A DNA stretch of 64,000 nt from Vicinamibacterales bacterium (GTDB lineage Bacteria; Acidobacteriota; Vicinamibacteria; Vicinamibacterales; UBA2999): NCBI GenBank assembly GCA_041659285.1, contig JBAZYO010000010.1, forward strand, positions 124,001-188,000. The letters are read 5' to 3'. Below the pieces are notes generated by a model. The model searched no databases, was not told the origin of the DNA, and was given only the letters and a program-made list of their open reading frames with translations. Numbering within the stretch: position 1 is the stretch's first letter; the number at the start of each line of letters is the position of its first letter. This document shows, one piece after another, positions 17,233 through 24,422 of the stretch. The translations under genes and the position numbers were made by a program.

Positions 17233-17961
17233 CTAGGTCCCCGGCACGGCGCGCTGGAACATCAGCGTGAGAGGGAAGCCCGCGGCTGCGGCCAGGGCGA
17301 GTACTGGTGCTCCCACAATCACGAGCATCGCCGCATCAACCAGGCAGATCCCGGCCAGCATCCACGGCACGGCGTGGCCGAGGCCGGCGTGCTTCGCCAC
17401 CCACGTCAGCGCGATCACGTAGCCCCACATCACCACGCCCGCGATCACGACCGGACTGCCGACCACGCCCACCGCCGCCGCGGCCGCCACGCCGTAGACC
17501 AGCCCGCGGCACAGCCCCATCACGACCGGCCCGAACGACTGCCCCTTGTGCTTGTAGTCGTAGAAGGTGATGGCCGCCGCCAGCGCCAGCCCCCACGCCA
17601 GGGCCGGCTGCGGGTGCGGGCTCCACAGCAACAATCCCTCGCCGGCGGCGATCAACGCCCCTCCGGCGATGAAGGCTTCCGCGCGCGAGACATCACCGGC
17701 CGGAATCGGCCGGTCGGCGCGCATCCGCGCGTCGAACTCCGCGTCGAAGGCGTCGTTCAGGAACATGCCGCCCATGTAGAACAGCGACACCGCGGCGATC
17801 GCGGGCATCACCAGGCCGAGCGGCGCGCCCGCCACGATCACGGCCGCGAGCACGTTGGTCCACACCGTCGGCAGGTTGGAGATCCGGGCAAGCAGCAGGT
17901 AGGCGCGAGCACGCCTTCGCCCCGGGGCTACGGCGGCGCCAGCCCTGGATCGGCGCGGCAT
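17233..17961 (-). CDS. eboC: EboC: UbiA-family prenyltransferase
   Basis: 242 residues from the ATG at 17961, which overlaps the eboE stop (TGATG); a longer open frame to 18192 only shadows eboE. Integral membrane protein with about eight TM helices. First Asp-rich motif NDAFDAEFDARMRADRP (N-D-x-x-D-x-x-x-D) and second motif FYDYKHKG identify a UbiA prenyltransferase, the enzymes that attach prenyl groups to aromatic rings using Mg2+-bound prenyl diphosphate. It starts with MPRRSRAG and a basic stretch before TM1. Last gene of the minus ebo arm. Acceptor and prenyl donor are unknown; a membrane-anchored carrier or prenylated cofactor is a reasonable guess. Confidence 0.9.
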   Translation of the reverse strand: MPRRSRAGAAVAPGRRRARAYLLLARISNLPTVWTNVLAAVIVAGAPLGLVMPAIAAVSLFYMGGMFLNDAFDAEFDARMRADRPIPAGDVSRAEAFIAGGALIAAGEGLLLWSPHPQPALAWGLALAAAITFYDYKHKGQSFGPVVMGLCRGLVYGVAAAAAVGVVGSPVVIAGVVMWGYVIALTWVAKHAGLGHAVPWMLAGICLVDAAMLVIVGAPVLALAAAAGFPLTLMFQRAVPGT

Positions 17962-19157
17962 CAGGCCTCGAGCCTCGCGCGCGCCCAGGCCAGCTCCCGC
18001 GCAATCGCGGCGTTCATGTCCACCGTACGGTACTCGGCCGGCAGTACGTCCCACGTGTAGGTCTCGACTTCGAGGCACGTCGAGCCGGGCATCTGCTTCA
18101 CGAGCTCGAGCACGGATTCGAGATACGGCTGCGTGGTGTCGAGGTCGCCCATGCGAGCGAGGAAGATCGGCACGTGGAAATGGACGCGCCATTCCCGCCC
18201 ACGGTGTTGGTCACCGGCCGACAACGCGTCGGGCAGGTCGGTGAACCGGTCGAGGTGCCCGTGCGAGCACTGCACCACCTGGTGTAGGTAGGTGTCTTCG
18301 GCAAACCGCGACAGCGCCGCGCGCCCGCGTGACCCTGGTGCGGGATCGGTGACGCGCAGCGCCGAGCTGATCTGGAACTTCGGCACGCGGATGCCGGCGG
18401 CGGCCAGGCTCGCCAGCGCCGCCGCCGGATCCTCGAACTCCACCGCCATGTGGCAGGCGTCAAAGCACACGCCGAGGTGACGGCGCATGTCGTCGGCCGT
18501 CACTGCGCAGCCACGCCGCCGCGCAAACGACGCCACCGCCGCATCGTCGACCAGATAGCGCGTGAAGAAGTCCACGGCTTCCGCCGTGGTCTCGATGAAG
18601 CACGCCGGCTCCGGCTCCACGGCGAGCGCGATGGTGATGCCGGTCTCCCCGCGCAGCCGGACCAGGTGCGCCGCGTGCTCGAGCATGCCGTCGGCAATGG
18701 CGTCGGCGTCGCCGGCCGAGTGCAGATGGCCCTTGAAGGCGCCGGGCACGGTGCTGACGCTGCCCTCTTCGCCCGGACGGCTGGACATCAGCGCCGCCAG
18801 CAGCGAGGCCAGGCGGTTCGTGTAGGCGACCCGCGCGGGATCGCGCCAGTCCGGCAGGTAGACCTGCTCCTTGACGCGCTGGCCGTGAAACGCGCCGTAG
18901 GGAAAGCCGTTGATGGTGGGAACGTAGTAATCCCCGGCCTCGAGGAACGCGCGAAACTCCGCGAGCGCGGCGGGCTGCTCGAGCGCCTCGGCGGCCCTCG
19001 CCGACAGGCGCAGGCCGATCGCAAACGGGCCGCCCACGCCGAGGTGCCCACGGATGGCCGGCAGCGAGGCCCGCAGCGCGCGATCCACGTCCGCCCATGC
19101 CTCGCCGGCGTGAATGTTGGAACAGTAGGTGAGGTGAAAGCGGTCGCCGACCTTCAT
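17961..19157 (-). CDS. eboE: EboE: xylose-isomerase-like TIM-barrel protein
   Basis: 398 residues. The N-terminal TYCSNIHAGEAW and TINGFPYGAFHG are hallmark EboE sequences. The fold is a sugar isomerase/epimerase TIM barrel with metal-ligand candidates in AVEPEPACFIE (Glu), CFDACHMAVEFE (Asp, His), VHFHVPIF (His) and LEVETYTWDVLP (Glu). EboE is annotated as metabolite traffic protein in the ebo cluster; its reaction is not known. The start ATG overlaps eboD (19154-19157) and its stop overlaps the eboC start, so eboD-eboE-eboC are translated as one coupled block. Cytoplasmic; no signal peptide. Confidence 0.9.
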   Translation of the reverse strand: MKVGDRFHLTYCSNIHAGEAWADVDRALRASLPAIRGHLGVGGPFAIGLRLSARAAEALEQPAALAEFRAFLEAGDYYVPTINGFPYGAFHGQRVKEQVYLPDWRDPARVAYTNRLASLLAALMSSRPGEEGSVSTVPGAFKGHLHSAGDADAIADGMLEHAAHLVRLRGETGITIALAVEPEPACFIETTAEAVDFFTRYLVDDAAVASFARRRGCAVTADDMRRHLGVCFDACHMAVEFEDPAAALASLAAAGIRVPKFQISSALRVTDPAPGSRGRAALSRFAEDTYLHQVVQCSHGHLDRFTDLPDALSAGDQHRGREWRVHFHVPIFLARMGDLDTTQPYLESVLELVKQMPGSTCLEVETYTWDVLPAEYRTVDMNAAIARELAWARARLEA

Positions 19158-20311
19158 CGGCCGACGTTGGCCGGGCGCATCGCCGACAGTTCCTCGATCG
19201 ACGCGACCACCTCCGCTGCATTCATGTCAGTGACTTCGAAGCCGTCGCCAATGCTGCGCAGCAACGTGATGTGCAGCTCGCCGCCAAGGTGCTCGCGGAA
19301 CTCACGGAGGCCCGACAGCAGCGACAGCCGGCCGTCCTGATCGCGCTGCTCCAGCGCGTCATCCCACAACTGGAAGCCGATCGCCTCGAGCACCGTCGTG
19401 ACGCGGGTGGCGGCGGCGCGATCGAGGTAGCCCATGCGGACCGAATAGGTGAGGTCCAGCGCGATGCCGATGGCCACCGCTTCGCCATGGCGCAGGCGAT
19501 GGCCGGTGATGCCCTCGAGCTTGTGCGCGGCCCAGTGGCCGAAGTCCAGGGGCCGGGCGCTGCCCAGCTCGAACGGATCGCCGTTGCCGCAAATGTGATG
19601 CAGGTGCAGTTCAGCGGAGCGGCGGATGACGCGGGCGAGGATGGCGCTGTCGGCGGCGACCTGCGTCGCGTTGGCTTCGATATCGTCGAAGAACGGCGCG
19701 TCTTTCAACACCGCGACCTTGACGACCTCGGCGATGCCCGAAATGCGGTCGCGGCGGTCGAGCGACTCGAGAAACTCGAAGTCGTTGATCACGGCGAACG
19801 GCGGCACGAAGGTGCCGATGAAGTTCTTCTTGCCGAACAGGTTGACGCTGTTCTTGACGCCGACGCCCGAGTCGGCCTGCGACAGCACGGTCGTCGGCAC
19901 CCGCACCACCCGGATGCCGCGGTGGGCAATAGCGGCGGCGAACGACGCCGTGTCGAGCACCGCACCGCCGCCGACCACCGCCACGAACGACTGGCGGTCG
20001 AGGCCCACGTCGTTGATCTTCTGGAGCAGGGCCAGCGGATGCGCGAGGTCGTTCTTCACCGCCTCCCCGCCGGGGACGATGACCGGCGCCGCGGCCAGTT
20101 CGAGGTCGTGCGCGGCCGCGTAGCGCGCGATGCCGTCCACCAGCGCCGGATTGGTGGCCGCCACCCGCGCGTCCACGACCGCGAGCAGGCGATGCCGCCG
20201 GGCCGGCTCGAGCCGGCGGACGATGCCGGCCAGCAGCGGATTGTCTGGCGCGAACACACCACGGGTGAAGTGAAGGGGAAACGCAAACGGGACCGAGAAT
20301 CCGTATTCCAT
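19154..20311 (-). CDS. eboD: EboD: 3-dehydroquinate-synthase-like sugar-phosphate cyclase
   Basis: 385 residues. NAD-binding GGGAVLDTASFAAA and PTTVLSQADSGVGVKNSVN match the dehydroquinate synthase family, as do the metal ligands in GIAEVVKVA (Glu), RPLDFGHWAAHKLE (His) and LRHGEAVAIGIALD (His). Housekeeping DHQS usually reads GGGVVGDLAGF and GKTGVNH-like motifs; the replaced residues (LDTASF, GVKNSVN) are those of the EboD/valiolone-synthase-like branch, so I do not call it aroB. It probably makes a cyclitol or an unusual cyclised sugar. It starts 8 nt after the TonB receptor stop and overlaps eboE by 4 nt. Confidence 0.9.
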   Translation of the reverse strand: MEYGFSVPFAFPLHFTRGVFAPDNPLLAGIVRRLEPARRHRLLAVVDARVAATNPALVDGIARYAAAHDLELAAAPVIVPGGEAVKNDLAHPLALLQKINDVGLDRQSFVAVVGGGAVLDTASFAAAIAHRGIRVVRVPTTVLSQADSGVGVKNSVNLFGKKNFIGTFVPPFAVINDFEFLESLDRRDRISGIAEVVKVAVLKDAPFFDDIEANATQVAADSAILARVIRRSAELHLHHICGNGDPFELGSARPLDFGHWAAHKLEGITGHRLRHGEAVAIGIALDLTYSVRMGYLDRAAATRVTTVLEAIGFQLWDDALEQRDQDGRLSLLSGLREFREHLGGELHITLLRSIGDGFEVTDMNAAEVVASIEELSAMRPANVGR

Positions 20312-20319
20312 TCGCTTGC

Positions 20320-22923
20320 CTAGAACCGCGCCCGCAAGCGGGCGAGCACGTTGAGGCCGGGCTCGTCCACGCCGGAGCCGTGCAGCCGATAGTTCCGGTC
20401 GGCGAGGTTCTCGCCGATGATCGTCAGCTCCAGGAACGAACCAATCGGGAAGCCGGCCCGCGCCCCGAACACCACGAAGCCCGGCGTCGCGGTGAACATC
20501 GGGACCACCGCCGACGTGCCCAGGACGCGCGCCTGGACCTGGGCCAGCGTTTCGCCGGTGGCCACCAGCCGGCCATCGCGAACCAGGCCGCGATCGGTGG
20601 CGGTGCCCGAGAAGTACGAGGCGATCGACGCCGCCGTGCGCGTGGCGCCGATGCGGGCGTCACCGAGATCGCCGTCGGTCAGCCGATCCTGGTGCGACGC
20701 CGCGAGCACCGTGCCTTCGAGCCACCACCGCGCCGACGGCGGCTGCCAGGTCAGCGACGCGCCGCCCGTGGCCGGGGGCATGCGGCGGCGTGGCGTGTTG
20801 AGGTCGAGCTCGGTGCCGTTGGCCATCGACGCGAACACGCGGGCGCGCAGGGCGGCGGTCACGCGCAGGCGCGAATCAGCTTCGAAGCCGCGAATGCGCG
20901 AGCGGCTGACGTTGACGCGCGTCACCACCGGACGGGCCTCGCCGCTGACATAGGCGCGGCCCGCCGCGTCCTGCCGGATGATGGGATAGCCGGCCAGATC
21001 CTGGCCGACGACGTCGGCGGCAAACACGAGCGTGCGGCGTTCGATGGCGTCGTGGAATTCGAGGTCGAAGACGGTCAGCGAGCTGCTGGCGCGCCCCGAG
21101 TACCAGCGCAGCCCGGCCTCGTAGGCGAGCAACCGCTCGGGCCGCAACTGGCCCACGACCTGATCCGTGCTGACCGCGGTGGCGCCGTCGGTGGTGCCGC
21201 GGATGCCGCGGAGCTCCGCCGCGCGCCCGGGAGAAATTTCGTAGCCGGCGCCGCCGCTCAGCCCGATCGCGCCGAAGTCGAAGGCGTTGGCGGCGCGGAA
21301 GCCGCGGTTCACCGACAGGGTGAGGTTGATCGACGGCGTGACGCTGTAGACGCCGCTCGCGTTGAAGGTGGTGTCGGCGGTCCGGATCGACTCGTCGGGC
21401 ACGCCAAAGGCCGCGTCGCGGCGCGAGCTGAAATCGAAGCGGCCGTAGCGCAGGCCGCCGCGGACGTGCAGCCGGCCGGGAATCACCTCGGCGTCCTGCT
21501 GCCAGAAGACGCCCGCGCTCGTGTAGCGCGTGCCGTCCGGAATGTCCGGGCGGGCGGCCACCCGCGATCCGTTCGGCTCGAACAGCGTGCGGGCGCCGGC
21601 GATGTACTCGTCGTAGACCTCGCCGCCGAAGAGGGCCTTGAAACGCGGCGCCAGTGCGCGAGTGGCCTGCACCGAATAGCCCACCGCGGTCGTGGTGTTG
21701 AACTGCTCGTCGATGCGCGCGCCGGGCCGCGCCTGCTCGAGCCGGCCGTCGGCCTGGCGGTTCACCGAGACGGTGGCCGACAGTTCGTCGAACACGGCTT
21801 GCCGCGCGCTCTCGAACCGAACGAAGCCGAAGTCGAGTTGCTGCGGACCGAACTCGCTGCGGTAGCGGCCGTTGCCGCCCATCTCCTGGTCGTAGCGATG
21901 GGAATCACCCTGCCCGGCGTGGCGATACGACAACGACACGCTGCGGCTGGCACCGGCCGGGACGCGCGCGCCGGCCGACACGCCGGCCTGCGTGTAGCCC
22001 GTGTTCTCGAGCGTGTCGCCCACCTCGGACGACGGCAGGCCGAGGAAGCGGGTGACGGCGGAATGGGAGTCGCCGCCGCCGCCGGCGCGAAGGTCCGCCG
22101 CGGCGCCAACACTCGCCGCCAGGCGCAACGCCACGCCGCGCGTCGTCAGGCCCGCACCAACCTCGCTCGAGCGCAGCCGGTTGGCCGCCCCCAAGGTGAG
22201 GCCGAGCGTGCCGCTCGCCTTCGCCGGACCCTTGGCGACCGGTGACTCGGCGAACACGCCGATGGTTCCGCCCAGCGCGTCGCTGCCGTACTGCGTTGAG
22301 GCGGGACCGCGAACGATCTCGATGCGATCGAGCCCGGCCGACGGCAGCCACGACACGTACTGGCTCGGGCCGTCGCGCCACGCCGAGGTGTTGTAGCGGA
22401 CGCCGTCCAGCAAGTAGAGGTTCCGCTGGCCGGTGAAGCCGCGGAGAATCGGCGAGCCTTGCGACGCCGTGGTCTGTTGCGCCAGCACGCCGGCTTCTTC
22501 CTTGAGCGCCTGCGTGATGATCGTGTACGGGCGCGCCTGCAGGTCCGCCTGTTGGACCACGGCCGCGCCCTGGGCGACCTGGATGGCGTCCTCTTCGGCG
22601 CCCCGCGCCGGGGTCACGATAATCTGCGACGAAAACGGCCTGACGGCGAGGAGGAAGTCGAGCACCACCGGCGTCGGGCCCAATTCCACCGACTGTTGGG
22701 CGGTGACAAAGCCGTCCAGCGACATCGTGACCTGGCAGCGCTCCGCCGGCAGGTTATCGAGCCGATATTGGCCGGCGGCATCGCTGACCGCCGAGATCCG
22801 GTGGTCGCCGCACTCCACAGCAATACTGGCACCGGCCAGAGCTCCGCCGCTGCCGTCGACAACGCGGCCGGACAGCGATTGCGGGGGGGACGCGAGGCTA
22901 AGGATCAGTACAAGAGAGATCAT
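20320..22923 (-). CDS. TonB-dependent outer-membrane receptor, first gene of the ebo minus arm
   Basis: 867 residues. Signal peptide (MISLVLILSLASP), an N-terminal carboxypeptidase-regulatory-like domain (about 18-95, SGRVVDGSGGALAGASIAVE), plug domain (about 110-240: LRGFTGQRNLYLLDGVRYNTS, IEIVRGPASTQYGSDALGGTIG) and a 22-strand barrel ending NVLARLRARF with a terminal Phe. A PEDALQ-like TonB box is not obvious. The plug wording resembles haem/siderophore and cobalamin-type receptors. Placement 8 nt upstream of eboD, same strand, suggests it is part of the ebo system and imports, or returns, its metabolite or metal complex. Substrate unknown. Confidence 0.9.
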   Translation of the reverse strand: MISLVLILSLASPPQSLSGRVVDGSGGALAGASIAVECGDHRISAVSDAAGQYRLDNLPAERCQVTMSLDGFVTAQQSVELGPTPVVLDFLLAVRPFSSQIIVTPARGAEEDAIQVAQGAAVVQQADLQARPYTIITQALKEEAGVLAQQTTASQGSPILRGFTGQRNLYLLDGVRYNTSAWRDGPSQYVSWLPSAGLDRIEIVRGPASTQYGSDALGGTIGVFAESPVAKGPAKASGTLGLTLGAANRLRSSEVGAGLTTRGVALRLAASVGAAADLRAGGGGDSHSAVTRFLGLPSSEVGDTLENTGYTQAGVSAGARVPAGASRSVSLSYRHAGQGDSHRYDQEMGGNGRYRSEFGPQQLDFGFVRFESARQAVFDELSATVSVNRQADGRLEQARPGARIDEQFNTTTAVGYSVQATRALAPRFKALFGGEVYDEYIAGARTLFEPNGSRVAARPDIPDGTRYTSAGVFWQQDAEVIPGRLHVRGGLRYGRFDFSSRRDAAFGVPDESIRTADTTFNASGVYSVTPSINLTLSVNRGFRAANAFDFGAIGLSGGAGYEISPGRAAELRGIRGTTDGATAVSTDQVVGQLRPERLLAYEAGLRWYSGRASSSLTVFDLEFHDAIERRTLVFAADVVGQDLAGYPIIRQDAAGRAYVSGEARPVVTRVNVSRSRIRGFEADSRLRVTAALRARVFASMANGTELDLNTPRRRMPPATGGASLTWQPPSARWWLEGTVLAASHQDRLTDGDLGDARIGATRTAASIASYFSGTATDRGLVRDGRLVATGETLAQVQARVLGTSAVVPMFTATPGFVVFGARAGFPIGSFLELTIIGENLADRNYRLHGSGVDEPGLNVLARLRARF

Positions 22924-23039
22924 CAGATGACTTAAGCGGATCGAATGTCCCGGTAGAAACTTTAGCGGGCTACCCGTGGCAGGTCAACGGCAAAGGAGGA
23001 TAAAAGTGCTATCGTCAACCCTCCTGGAGGCTATTCAAC

Positions 23040-23402
23040 ATGTCACGAGTTTTATCGGTTTGTGCGGCTTTTCTCCTGTTCCTGTCGGCGGCGATTGGCG
23101 CGCAGGGCAATGTGTCGGGCGCGTGGGATCTGAATATCAACGGCCCCCAGGGCGCGATCACTGCCGGAGCCACGCTCAAGCAGGATGGCGAGGCGGTGAC
23201 GGGAACGTTTGACAGTCCCCAGGGCACCGTGGAGGTGAAGGGCACGTTCAAGGGCAAGACGCTGGCGCTCGCCTTCAACGTCGATGGCCCGCAGGGTCCG
23301 CTCGAAATAAAGGTGAACGGCGAAGTCAACGGCGACGCCATCACGGGCATCCTCGATTTCGGCATGGGTACCGCCGACTTCACCGGCGCCAAAAAGAAGT
23401 AG
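23040..23402 (+). CDS. Small secreted beta-rich hypothetical protein
   Basis: 120 residues with a strong ribosome site (GGAGG, 9 nt before ATG) and signal peptide (VLSVCAAFLLFLSAAIGAQG). The mature part is a run of short beta-strands with repeating motifs GAWDLNINGPQGAITAGATLKQDGEAVTGTFDSPQGTVEVKGTFKG and a lysine tail (GAKKK). It resembles the small acidobacterial proteins often annotated as lipocalin-like or beta-barrel. The two internal GPQG motifs (NGPQG, DGPQG) point to an internal duplication. It is divergent from the TonB receptor. Function unknown. Confidence 0.7.
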   Translation: MSRVLSVCAAFLLFLSAAIGAQGNVSGAWDLNINGPQGAITAGATLKQDGEAVTGTFDSPQGTVEVKGTFKGKTLALAFNVDGPQGPLEIKVNGEVNGDAITGILDFGMGTADFTGAKKK

Positions 23403-23420
23403 GCCGCCGGCCTACTTCTT
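23394..23420. terminator. Bidirectional terminator spanning two stop codons
   Basis: A perfect 12-bp inverted repeat AAGAAGTAGGCC (23394-23405) / GGCCTACTTCTT (23409-23420) with a 3-nt GCC loop. Each arm contains the end of one gene as Lys-Lys-stop (AAG AAG TAG), on opposite strands. An A-tract and a CTTCTTCTC tract flank the stem. Confidence 0.8.
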
Positions 23421-24413
23421 CTCGGTAAAGCCCGCGGGCAACGCGACCGACGCCGCATCGACGTCGGTCGTCAGCTTCAACATCTCCACGGACGTCGTCA
23501 GGATGGTGGCGTTCGCCTTGGCGGGCTCGTCTTTCTTGGCGGCCTTCTTGGCGAGGCCGCCGAGCATGCCGCCCAGCCCGCGTGGCCGCGGGCTCGAATC
23601 GCCGGCCTTCTGCTCTTCCGCCGCCGCGCCGGCCGGCTGCACCGCTTCCATCGTCATGGTCGTCAGGATGGCGGTGCCCTCGACCTTGCTCCCCTCGGCG
23701 CGCATCTTGTCGAGCGCCGGCTTCATCTGCGGATACATGGCCATGGCCATCGCCATGTCCTGGGCTGACGCCCCGGCGACCATCGGGCCGTAGAGCTTCT
23801 GCGCGTAGCGCCGGTCGAAGTCCTGCAGATCCTTGGTGGACGGCGCGTTCGCCGCCAGCCACATGTCGGTGGTCATCACGAGGCCGCCGGCCTGCTCGAG
23901 CGTCTTGCCCTTCTCGCGCACCGTCACGGTGATCACGGTCTGCCTGGTATCGAAGCCGTTGATCGGCTTCGCGGCGCCGGTGTTCTTGATGTCGAAGTCC
24001 ACTTCCATTTCTTTCGCGTTCGGATCTTTTTCGGCCGGCTTGTCGTCAGCCTGCTCGCGCTTCGCCGATTCTTCCGCCTTGCGCTTCGCCTCTTCCATCT
24101 GCTGGCGCAACTCGGCGAAGGTGGTGACCTGGTAGGTCTTCTTCTTCATGTCGAGGTCGTAGATCTTCTCCTCCGACAGGTCGATGATCTGGCCGCTCGC
24201 GTCAGACATCGTCGCCTTGCGGCCGCCCTTGACGGCGACCACGGAAGTGACGCCGTCGCGGGCGCCCTTGCCGCCGAACATGTTGACGAGCTTGCCGATG
24301 GCGCCGCCCAGCTGGAACTTGACGCGCTGGTCGGTGCGGACATCCGCATTGAGCGGGGCCGTGGCGGCGAGACCGACGAGAAGCAGGAATGCGAGGACAC
24401 GGGCGCGATTCAT
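23412..24413 (-). CDS. Secreted hypothetical protein with charged coiled-coil insert
   Basis: 333 residues, not assigned to a named family. Signal peptide (VLAFLLLVGLAATAPLNA). Residues about 22-110 form a beta-rich part (VKFQLGGAIGKLVNMFGG, IIDLSEEKIYDLDMKKKTYQVTTF) similar to outer-membrane lipoprotein-sorting-like or DUF4412-like domains. A charged helix follows (about 105-140, EEAKRKAEESAKREQADDKPAEKDP), then a second beta part (VDFDIKNTGAAKPINGFDTRQTVITVTV, MTTDMWLA) and a Gly/Lys-rich stretch (RGLGGMLGGLAKKAAKK). It lies just downstream of the fused E1 gene on the same strand (9 nt), possibly co-transcribed, though no functional link is evident. Confidence 0.6.
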   Translation of the reverse strand: MNRARVLAFLLLVGLAATAPLNADVRTDQRVKFQLGGAIGKLVNMFGGKGARDGVTSVVAVKGGRKATMSDASGQIIDLSEEKIYDLDMKKKTYQVTTFAELRQQMEEAKRKAEESAKREQADDKPAEKDPNAKEMEVDFDIKNTGAAKPINGFDTRQTVITVTVREKGKTLEQAGGLVMTTDMWLAANAPSTKDLQDFDRRYAQKLYGPMVAGASAQDMAMAMAMYPQMKPALDKMRAEGSKVEGTAILTTMTMEAVQPAGAAAEEQKAGDSSPRPRGLGGMLGGLAKKAAKKDEPAKANATILTTSVEMLKLTTDVDAASVALPAGFTEKK

Positions 24414-24422
24414 GGCAACCTC

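Noticed and set aside
19154..20311. Call as housekeeping aroB (3-dehydroquinate synthase)
   Set aside because: The neighbourhood and altered motifs (GGGAVLDTASF, GVKNSVN) fit EboD rather than AroB.
20380..22245. 621-codon open frame on the plus strand
   Set aside because: Antisense to the TonB receptor, with Arg/Ala/Gly-rich shadow composition.
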